Below are positions 5,412 through 10,563 of a stretch of DNA of 10,563 nt, one piece after another (position 1 is the stretch's first letter; each line of letters begins with the position of its first letter). The translations under genes and the position numbers were made by a program. This DNA comes from an uncultured Ruminococcus sp. (GTDB lineage: Bacteria; Bacillota; Clostridia; Oscillospirales; CAG-272): assembly GCA_902778205.1 (NCBI GenBank), contig CACYWX010000075.1, positions 1 to 10,563 of the forward strand, in the 5' to 3' direction. The notes beneath the pieces are model-generated. The model was given only the letters and a program-made list of their open reading frames with translations, did no database searches and was not told the origin of the DNA.

Positions 5412-6383
5412 ATGACTAGAGAAGAGAGACTGAACCGCGCCCGGGAAGCCGTGGAGGCCCACAAGGCGGTCTACTACAGGGACGGAGCCTACAAAAAGGC
5501 GGATTTCTGGGACTACGCCGAGATCTTCGAGATCATCGACGACCTGTACGAGGTGAGCGGAGACCGGACTCTGTTCGCGCAGATGGAGGAGATGGCGGAT
5601 TTCGTGCTCCGCGCCTACGGGGAAAACTGGGAGAAGAACCCCTTCAACGACGACATCATGTGGCTGGTGATCGCGCTGACCCGGGCGTACCGCTTCACCG
5701 GGGAGGAGCGGTATCTGAAGCTGGCAAGGGAGAACTTCGACCGGACCTTTGAGCGGGCGGCGTCGGAGGATCTGGGGGGAGGGCTGTTCTGGCGGATCGA
5801 GAATCAGTCGAAGAACACCTGCGTCAACTGCCCCGGAGCCGTGGCCGCGTCGTATCTGGCGGAAGCGGCGGGCGATCCCTCCTATTGGGAGAAGGCGGCG
5901 TACTGCCTCGACTGGGCGGTGAAGACCATGTTCGAGCCCGAGACCGGCAAGGTGTACGACTGCATCCACATGGACGGCCGGGTCAGCAAATGGTCCTCCA
6001 CCTACAATCAGGGCACCTTCATCGGCTCCTGCCTCTTCCTGTGGAAGCACACGGGAGAGGACGTCTGGCGGCAGTATGCCCTGAAGGCCGCGGATTATAC
6101 CGTGGACGTCATGTACGGCGGCGGGATCATGAACAACGAGGAGCAGGGAAACGACCTCCCGGGCTTCAAGGGGATCCTGGCCCGCTATATCCGGAAGCTC
6201 AGCGATGAGACCGGGGAGGAGCGGTACCGGGAGTGGCTGAGGGCCAACGCGGACGCCGCCTGGGAGAACCGGAACGCCAAAGGCCTCATGGGGACCCGGC
6301 TGGCCGAAAAGACCCCGGACGGCACGGACTTTGACGTGTTCTCCATGTCCGCCGCCGTGTCGGTGACGGTCAACGCGGTGTGA
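5412..6383 (+). CDS. GH76-family-like glycoside hydrolase, cytoplasmic
   Basis: A 323-residue alpha-helical protein resembling glycoside hydrolase family 76, whose known members are endo-acting alpha-1,6-mannanases. NDDIMW (79-84) carries the paired aspartates D80/D81 that act as nucleophile and acid/base in the family. YNQGTFIGS (198-206) is the second conserved family motif. Repeated helix pairs such as YLKLARENFDRTFE (101-114) and YALKAADYTVDVMY (222-235) fit the (alpha/alpha)6 barrel. There is no signal peptide, so the substrate must be intracellular, unlike secreted yeast-mannan or fungal-wall enzymes. The start at 5412 follows AAGGAGG at 5399-5405; the frame is open back to 5232 but that part overlaps the promoter. 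It is monocistronic, between the promoter at 5361 and the terminator at 6394. The substrate is unknown; a related (alpha/alpha)6 barrel enzyme such as an unsaturated glucuronyl hydrolase is less likely, given the DD motif. Confidence 0.82.
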   Translation: MTREERLNRAREAVEAHKAVYYRDGAYKKADFWDYAEIFEIIDDLYEVSGDRTLFAQMEEMADFVLRAYGENWEKNPFNDDIMWLVIALTRAYRFTGEERYLKLARENFDRTFERAASEDLGGGLFWRIENQSKNTCVNCPGAVAASYLAEAAGDPSYWEKAAYCLDWAVKTMFEPETGKVYDCIHMDGRVSKWSSTYNQGTFIGSCLFLWKHTGEDVWRQYALKAADYTVDVMYGGGIMNNEEQGNDLPGFKGILARYIRKLSDETGEERYREWLRANADAAWENRNAKGLMGTRLAEKTPDGTDFDVFSMSAAVSVTVNAV

Positions 6384-6393
6384 CGAAACGGAA

Positions 6394-6450
6394 GGCATAA
6401 GGATACCCCGGAGTCAGGGAGTCAGACTCCGGGGCGTTTTCGCTTATGCC
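6394..6450 (+). terminator. Strong terminator of the GH76-like gene
   Basis: CCCCGGAGT (6406-6414) pairs perfectly with ACTCCGGGG (6426-6434), followed by CGTTTT. An outer pair GGCATAAG (6394-6401) with CTTATGCC (6443-6450) encloses the hairpin and includes the stop codon of the convergent sigma-factor gene. The T-run favours the plus strand; minus-strand use is possible but weaker. Confidence 0.85.
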
Positions 6451-8060
6451 TCTCCCAGCACCACCGTGACGCCGGGCAATTCTCCGGGGATCCGTTCGAG
6501 GGTGAGGACGCCGTCCGCGATCATGCGCTCCGCCGGGATGCAGACGCCGTTCAGGAAAACGTCCATGGAAGCGATGCCGGGGACCTGATCCGCGAGGTGC
6601 TTCGGCGTGTGCTCCCTCAGGATACGAACGGCGTTCTCCCTCATCTCATCCAGAATCTCCGAAAGAGTCCCGTCCACGAAGGAGGCCGCCATGTCCTGTG
6701 CCTTCCGGTACTGCGCGTCCGTGAAGACCGCGGCGCTCACCCGGAGCGTTTCAGCCCCGTTCTTCCTGCCGCGGCGGACGTATCCCTTCTTCTCCAGCTC
6801 TTCCAGAACGGAGCGGTCATACGCGCCGAAGCCGGACGGATTCCGCTCTTCCCGGGCCAGATCGCAGTACAGGGCGATGAGGTGGTCCTTCCCGAAAAAG
6901 TCATGGTGGTCTCCGCAGAGCTTCGGAACATAGTCCCAGAACAGCATGGTGTCCTTGTCCGTCCCAACGGAGCAGTACCGGAAGACGGCGTGCTTCAGCG
7001 TCTCCTCCTCCGGCCGTTCCTCGGCGCAGGACAGCAGGGCGTGGTCTCCCCAGGCGGTCGTAGGGAGATCCATAGCGCCCGTCGTCTCCGGCCTGCTCCG
7101 GATCTGCCGGAACACAATGGCGGCGAGCTGCCAGCGGAGGGTGATTTCCGAGAAGTCCGCCGTGTTCTGGCCCATGGTTCCGAGTCCTTCCGCGTGACTG
7201 TCCAGAAACCGGCTGATCTCCTCCGCGATCCGGGCGTGATACGGCTCCGCGGCTTTTTCGCATTCCTTCTCGTAGGCCGCTGTCCGGATGACGACGCCCG
7301 ACCGGTACCGCTTTCCCTGCCGGATGAGGATCCGCTTTTCCTCCATGGCGGCAAGATCGTCCTCCATGTAGGGCAGGGGAACCCCGATTTCCAGGCTGAT
7401 CTCCCCGGCGGTGAGCGCGTCGTTGGTGCAGGCCCAGAGGATGTTCTGCCGGATCCTTGACTGCATGAACGGCTGAAAATGATTGGTTCCGTCCCCGCTG
7501 TACAGGGGAATGAGCGTGACGGGATTGTAGCTTAACACTCCGGTTTTTCGTTCCATGACCATACCCTCCTTCAGTTTGCTCCGGGATTTGAAGAGCAGGT
7601 ATTTCACCATGCTCTCGCTGATTCCGAGGATCCCGGCGATGTCGGCGACGGAGCGGTTTTCATGATAATAGAGCAGGGCGGCCCGGCGGTATTTTGCCTC
7701 CAGCAGTCCCAGCTCCCGCCGCAGCAGGAGAAGATTTCGCTCATCCTCTCCGGCCGAGACCAGCGCTTCGGTGAAATCCTCCCCGTCCGAGAGGTCCTCC
7801 GCAGCTTCCGCCGGATCCTCAACCTGATCCCGGCGCCTCTTCTTCCGGAGCCAACGGCGGAAGACGTTTCCCGCGACGGCCCACATGAAGCCGTAAAAGG
7901 CCTCCTCGGACCGGAGACTGCCCGCGGAGCGCAAGAGGGCCTCCAGAATGTCCTGGGACAGGTCCTCCGCGTCCTCCCGGCTTGTGACCCTGGCCCGGCA
8001 CCAGCTGAAAATCACCCTGGCCGAGGCCGCGATCCGGTCCATGACGTCTCCTTCCTTCAT
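6444..8060 (-). CDS. ECF-like RNA polymerase sigma factor with a long C-terminal extension
   Basis: A 538-residue protein whose first 170 residues are a two-domain sigma factor. Region 2 is at about 7-75 (REDAEDLSQDILEALLRS at 28-45; GFMWAVAGNVFRRWLRKKRR at 57-76) and region 4 at about 108-168, with the helix-turn-helix NRSVADIAGILGISESMVKYLL (135-156). Ordinary ECF factors end there. The next 370 residues include a predicted winged-helix region (about 200-260: LTAGEISLEIGVPLPYMEDDLAAMEEKRILI), a helical middle with a Cys/His-rich patch (LCGDHHD at 381-387, H393, C399), another helical segment (LEELEKKGYVRRG, 419-431) and a strand-rich tail. I recognise no catalytic motif there. Start: ATG 8060 has AAAGGAG six bases upstream; ATG 8042 (AGGAAGGAG) is also possible; ATG 8093 has no ribosome site and sits at the likely transcription start. 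No anti-sigma gene adjoins it, so the extension may be the regulator. Confidence 0.82.
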   Translation of the reverse strand: MKEGDVMDRIAASARVIFSWCRARVTSREDAEDLSQDILEALLRSAGSLRSEEAFYGFMWAVAGNVFRRWLRKKRRRDQVEDPAEAAEDLSDGEDFTEALVSAGEDERNLLLLRRELGLLEAKYRRAALLYYHENRSVADIAGILGISESMVKYLLFKSRSKLKEGMVMERKTGVLSYNPVTLIPLYSGDGTNHFQPFMQSRIRQNILWACTNDALTAGEISLEIGVPLPYMEDDLAAMEEKRILIRQGKRYRSGVVIRTAAYEKECEKAAEPYHARIAEEISRFLDSHAEGLGTMGQNTADFSEITLRWQLAAIVFRQIRSRPETTGAMDLPTTAWGDHALLSCAEERPEEETLKHAVFRYCSVGTDKDTMLFWDYVPKLCGDHHDFFGKDHLIALYCDLAREERNPSGFGAYDRSVLEELEKKGYVRRGRKNGAETLRVSAAVFTDAQYRKAQDMAASFVDGTLSEILDEMRENAVRILREHTPKHLADQVPGIASMDVFLNGVCIPAERMIADGVLTLERIPGELPGVTVVLGEA

Positions 8061-8098
8061 GATCCGCTCCTTTCCTTCGATCTGAATGCGCATTCGTC

Positions 8099-8128
8099 TT
8101 TATAGTGCCGCTTTTCCGGATCGGTTAA
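8099..8128 (-). promoter_or_regulatory. Probable promoter of the sigma-factor gene
   Basis: On the minus strand, TTAACC (8123-8128), an 18-base spacer and TATAAA (8099-8104). The implied transcription start near 8090 argues against the upstream ATG at 8093 and for a start at 8060 or 8042. Confidence 0.45.
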
Positions 8129-8181
8129 GGTTTCGGTCCCTTCTTTTCTGCATAAATATTTCTTCATTTTCCCGGATTCCC

Positions 8182-8210
8182 TGTACAAATTGCCGGGGCT
8201 GTGGTATAAT
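8182..8210 (+). promoter_or_regulatory. Promoter of the tandem esterase operon
   Basis: TGTACA (8182-8187), 17 bases, then a perfect TATAAT (8205-8210) preceded by TGG, an extended -10. The ATG at 8262 lies 51 bases downstream with AAAGGAGG at 8246-8253. It is divergent from the sigma-factor promoter. Confidence 0.78.
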
Positions 8211-8261
8211 GAAATCGGACGAATCCCTGAGACACGCTGACCGACAAAGGAGGACAATCCT

Positions 8262-9053
8262 ATGGCTTTCATGGAAGTCAATTTCTTCTCCGACGTCCTC
8301 GGAATGTGCATGTCGATGAACGTGGTGATCCCCCAGCGGGCCCGCGGCAACATCGGCGTCAACCCCGGCGACGCGGGAGAGACCTATCCCACCCTCTGGC
8401 TGCTCCACGGCATGAGCGACGACCACACCATCTGGGCCCGCCGCACCTCCGTGGAACGGTACGCCGAGGAGCACGGACTGGCCGTCGTCATGCCCACCAC
8501 CTATCTGGGCTGGTACACCGACATGGCCTTCGGATACCGCTACCGCACCTTCATCGGCGAGGAGCTGCCGAAGATCTGCCGCTCCTTCTTCCCCGGCATG
8601 AGCACCCGGCGGGAGGACAACTATATCTGCGGCAACTCCATGGGCGGCTACGGCTCCCTGGCGCTGGCCCTGACCTATCCGGAGAACTACGGCGTGTGCG
8701 CGCCCCTGTCCGCCGCCTTCGATCCCACCCACCTGCACAATCCCGAGCACCCGGAGAACACCTTCTTCACGGACATCTTCGGGCCCATTGAGAAGTTCGC
8801 GGGCTCGGAGAACGACCTCTTCCACATGGCCGAGGTCCGGAAGCAGGACGGCTCCCCTCTGCCGAAGCTCTTCATCGACTGCGGAGACAGCGATTTCCTG
8901 CTGAACGACAACCACCGGATGCGGGACCACCTGACCGGCCTGGGGTACGACGTGACCTACAAGGAGCCGGACGGCTCCCACAACTGGGGCTTCTGGGACC
9001 GGGAGATCCAGGACGTGCTCCGTTTCATCGACGCATACAGAAAGGAGAACTGA
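8262..9053 (+). CDS. Esterase, esterase D/tributyrin esterase-like alpha/beta hydrolase (first of a pair)
   Basis: A 263-residue alpha/beta hydrolase of the esterase D/EstA type (feruloyl esterase, S-formylglutathione hydrolase and short-chain esterase relatives), hydrolysing carboxyl esters. The oxyanion loop is LWLLHGMSDD (45-54). The nucleophile elbow is CGNSMGGYG (123-131) with Ser126. The acid is Asp211 in CGDSDFLL (207-214), and the base is His240 in DGSHNWGFWD (237-246). No signal peptide is present, so it is cytoplasmic; the length is typical. The start at 8262 has AAAGGAGG eight bases upstream. The second gene begins one base after its stop, with its ribosome site inside the end of this gene, so the pair is one operon. 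The acyl substrate cannot be read from the sequence; EstA-like deacetylation of short-chain or sugar esters is the best guess (inference). Confidence 0.9.
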   Translation: MAFMEVNFFSDVLGMCMSMNVVIPQRARGNIGVNPGDAGETYPTLWLLHGMSDDHTIWARRTSVERYAEEHGLAVVMPTTYLGWYTDMAFGYRYRTFIGEELPKICRSFFPGMSTRREDNYICGNSMGGYGSLALALTYPENYGVCAPLSAAFDPTHLHNPEHPENTFFTDIFGPIEKFAGSENDLFHMAEVRKQDGSPLPKLFIDCGDSDFLLNDNHRMRDHLTGLGYDVTYKEPDGSHNWGFWDREIQDVLRFIDAYRKEN

Positions 9054-9054
9054 C

Positions 9055-9849
9055 ATGGCGCTTCTCCATACCCATTTCTTCTCGAACACCCTGGGCCGCG
9101 GCGTGGGTTGCGAGGTGATCCTGCCCCAGAAGTCCACGAAGCTCATCGGCATGGAATCGGCGGAGCGGGAGAAGATCCCGGTGCTGTGGCTGCTGCACGG
9201 AGCCTCCGACGACGAGACCATCTGGCAGAGGCGGACCTCCGTGGAGCGGTATGTGGCTCCCCTGGGGCTGGCGGTGGTGATGCCCTCCGTGGAGGTGTCC
9301 GGCTACGCGAATCTGGCCCACGGCGGGAATTTCTACGATTATGTGGCGAAGGAGCTGCCCGCGGTGATGCACGACTTCTTCGGCTTCTCCACGGCCCGTG
9401 AGGACAACTTCGTCTGCGGCCTGTCCATGGGCGGAGCGGGAGCCCTCAAGATCGGCCTGGCCAATCCGGACAAGTACGCCGCCATCGGATGCCTCTCCGC
9501 CGGGATCTTCAACCGCAGACTGCCCGCGGACACGAAGCACCTGGATCCCGAGAAGGACCGCGGCGCGTACATCCGGTACGACGGACGGGATCTGGAGGGC
9601 TCCGAGGAGGATCTCATCGGCAACGCAAAGCGGATCATCGAAGAGGGGAAGCCCGTCCCCCGGATCTACCACTCCACCGGGTCCTCGGACTTCCTTCTGG
9701 ATTCCGCCCACTTCACCCGGGACTTCTTCACGTCCTTCGAGGGCAATCCCTTCGATTACATCTACGAAGAGGACCCCGGCGCCCACACCTGGGAATACTG
9801 GGACGAGCACATCCAGCGGTTCCTGGCGTATATTCAGAAGGAAGCTTGA
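9055..9849 (+). CDS. Esterase, esterase D/tributyrin esterase-like alpha/beta hydrolase (second of a pair)
   Basis: A 264-residue paralogue of the upstream gene. They share the N-terminal THFFSNTLG-like start, VILPQ, WLLHG-x-SDD-x-TIW, RRTSVERY and GLAVVMP segments at matching positions. The triad is Ser124 in CGLSMGGAG (121-129), Asp212 in GSSDFLL (209-215) and His244 in GAHTWEYWD (242-250). It lacks a signal peptide. Its ribosome site AAAGGAG (9041-9047) lies inside the end of the first gene and the ATG follows that stop by one base. The region between triad Ser and Asp differs most from its neighbour (residues 150-205), which is where substrate-covering loops sit in this fold, so the two enzymes probably differ in specificity (inference). 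It is followed by element B. Confidence 0.9.
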   Translation: MALLHTHFFSNTLGRGVGCEVILPQKSTKLIGMESAEREKIPVLWLLHGASDDETIWQRRTSVERYVAPLGLAVVMPSVEVSGYANLAHGGNFYDYVAKELPAVMHDFFGFSTAREDNFVCGLSMGGAGALKIGLANPDKYAAIGCLSAGIFNRRLPADTKHLDPEKDRGAYIRYDGRDLEGSEEDLIGNAKRIIEEGKPVPRIYHSTGSSDFLLDSAHFTRDFFTSFEGNPFDYIYEEDPGAHTWEYWDEHIQRFLAYIQKEA

Positions 9850-9875
9850 GGGAGTATCCCTTTAAGCCCGCACCG

Positions 9876-10079
9876 GGCCGGTGAGCATAATCCTGACCGC
9901 TCACGTCTGTATACCGGTCTGTTCGTACACCCCAGGTCGGGAGCTGCCCTGCGGCTCCGGCAGGCTGTGTTCGTTCGGCTGAAACATGAGCGGAACAGGT
10001 TCCGGGGTTTCCCGGGGACCTCGAAAACAGCAGTCGAAGCGCGCACTGAGGGGGCGTGATGAAGCCGGAGTTTATGCTC
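9876..10079 (+). ncRNA. Element B: second copy of the conserved structured intergenic element
   Basis: This is the plus-strand counterpart of element A. Boxes in order: 9876-9903 (GGCC, then GAGCATAATCCTGAC and GCTCA), TGAAACATG (9980-9988), GGTTTCC (10006-10012), the 27-base box 10019-10045 (CCTCGAAAACAGC to CGCGCA) and CGGAGT (10066-10071). Spacer segments form their own hairpins: CGGAAC/GTTCCG (9991-10004), CCGGG/CCCGG around 10002-10015, and GCC-TGC/GCAGGC (9947-9966, one bulge). GAGCATAA (9883-9890) can pair with TTATGCTC (10072-10079) to close the whole element. It lies just after the esterase operon and before the terminator at 10117-10154. The rest of the gene-free stretch 9850-10187 holds only small inverted repeats near 9850-9880. 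It could alternatively be a small repeat with 8-base terminal inverted repeats. Confidence 0.5.
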
Positions 10080-10116
10080 TCCCTGCTTGAGATATGATTT
10101 AAGTCGGAAAAATGAG

Positions 10117-10154
10117 AAAAGGAAGGATGTCTCTCATCGGGCATTCTTCCTTTT
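10117..10154. terminator. Shared terminator between convergent genes
   Basis: AAAAGGAAGGATG (10117-10129) pairs with CATTCTTCCTTTT (10142-10154), 13 pairs with one G-U on the plus strand and a 12-base loop. The plus strand ends TTTT then GCTTAT; the minus strand gives CCTTTTCTCATTTTT. It can serve the esterase operon/element B on the plus strand and the MarR gene on the minus strand. Confidence 0.75.
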
Positions 10155-10187
10155 GCTTATACGTGGTGCTCCGATTGATCCGGCGGA

Positions 10188-10563
10188 TCATATGGTTTCG
10201 GCGTTGGACTCCAGATAATCGCTCAGATTGAGGATCGAGGAGATCATGCTGTCGGCGTTCTCCTCGTCCAGATCCCGGCCCACCTCCAGGATCATCTCCC
10301 GGACGAAGTCCAGGTATTTCCGGTTGGCCTCCTCGCCGGTGTCCGTCAGGTTCACGTAGATGACCCGCCGGTCCGTGGGGGAGTAGTTCCGGGACACATA
10401 GCCCTTCTTCACCAGCACGTTGACGGCGGTGGTCAGGGAGGCGGGGGACAGATGCAGGTACCGGGCGATTTCCGCCATGGTGTTCCGTCCGGAGCCCCGC
10501 AGACTGGAGACGGCCTCCAGCACGTGGAGCTCCCGGATGGACAGGTCTTTGGCGCAGGCACGG
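10188..10563 (-). CDS. MarR family transcriptional regulator, FabT-like (cut by right edge)
   Basis: The C-terminal 124 residues are visible and the first residues lie beyond the right edge; the frame stays open to the last base, so the internal GTG at 10523 is not the start. The visible part reads DLSIRELHVLEAV, then the helix-turn-helix NTMAEIARYLHLSPASLTTAVNVLVKKGYV and the wing SPTDRRVIYVNLTDTGE with the MarR D-x-R-R motif. ELHVLEAV and SLTTAVNVLVKKGYV resemble FabT, the MarR repressor of type II fatty-acid synthesis. In streptococci fabT heads the fab operon, but here no fatty-acid gene follows it: the downstream side holds a terminator and element B. It may be the last gene of an operon to the right. 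The MarR call is secure; the FabT-like role is inference. Confidence 0.87.
   Translation of the reverse strand, partial: RACAKDLSIRELHVLEAVSSLRGSGRNTMAEIARYLHLSPASLTTAVNVLVKKGYVSRNYSPTDRRVIYVNLTDTGEEANRKYLDFVREMILEVGRDLDEENADSMISSILNLSDYLESNAETI

Noticed and set aside
5337..7460. Open frames opposite the GH76-like gene (minus) and the sigma-factor gene (plus)
   Set aside because: There is no motif, no ribosome site, and the real genes on the other strand carry conserved motifs throughout.
8100..9810. Long minus-strand open frames opposite the two esterase genes
   Set aside because: The opposite strand has clear catalytic triads, ribosome sites and a promoter; the minus frames are composition artefacts.
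9728..10144. Minus-strand open frame covering element B
   Set aside because: No motif or ribosome site; it overlaps the end of the second esterase and the terminator.
1..10563. CRISPR array, tRNA, rRNA, insertion sequence or phage attachment site
   Set aside because: No regularly spaced direct repeats, no cloverleaf, no transposase or integrase motif was seen; the only repeat pair is elements A and B.

Overview
The window looks like the chromosome of a GC-rich, low-redundancy Firmicute, most likely a Clostridia gut commensal of the Oscillospiraceae/Christensenellaceae/Lachnospiraceae type. This placement is inference from strong AGGAGG-type ribosome sites, Bacillus-style promoters, OhrR and thiol-peroxidase families and the general protein style; nothing in the window is diagnostic at genus level. 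Genes are tightly packed, stop/start overlaps of 1 to 4 bases are common, and no insertion sequence, phage gene, tRNA, rRNA or CRISPR array is visible.

Layout. 1-2445 (minus strand) is a translationally coupled three-gene operon: a short MutS-like ATPase, an Lrp/AsnC regulator and a class I/II aminotransferase cut by the left edge, driven from a good promoter at 2482-2510. 2446-3006 has no protein gene. It holds a minus-strand terminator, a cluster of perfect hairpins, and one copy (element A) of a conserved, probably structured element. 3007-5239 (minus strand) is a redox/metal operon: thiol glutathione peroxidase, OhrR-type peroxide sensor and a cation diffusion facilitator. Its promoter carries an OhrR-like inverted repeat over the -10 box. 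5412-6383 (plus) is an intracellular GH76-like glycosidase ending in a strong terminator. 6444-8060 (minus) encodes an ECF-like sigma factor with an unusual C-terminal extension of about 370 residues. 8262-9849 (plus) is a two-gene operon of tandemly duplicated esterases of the esterase D/tributyrin esterase class. 9850-10187 has no protein gene and holds the second copy (element B) of the conserved element plus a terminator shared by converging genes. 10188-10563 (minus) is a FabT-like MarR regulator cut by the right edge.

How the genes work together. OhrR would sense organic peroxide through an N-terminal cysteine and release the operon for peroxidase and for metal export. The MutS-like/Lrp/aminotransferase genes are probably made in fixed ratio by coupled translation, although their functional link is unclear.

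The most interesting signal is non-coding. The two gene-free stretches, 7 kb apart and in opposite orientation, carry diverged copies of the same roughly 170-200 nt element. Five collinear sequence boxes are preserved while the intervening segments differ in sequence but still form hairpins. Each copy lies downstream of a codirectional gene and upstream of an intrinsic terminator. This is the pattern of a structured RNA family or a small non-autonomous repeat. I cannot assign it to a known family.
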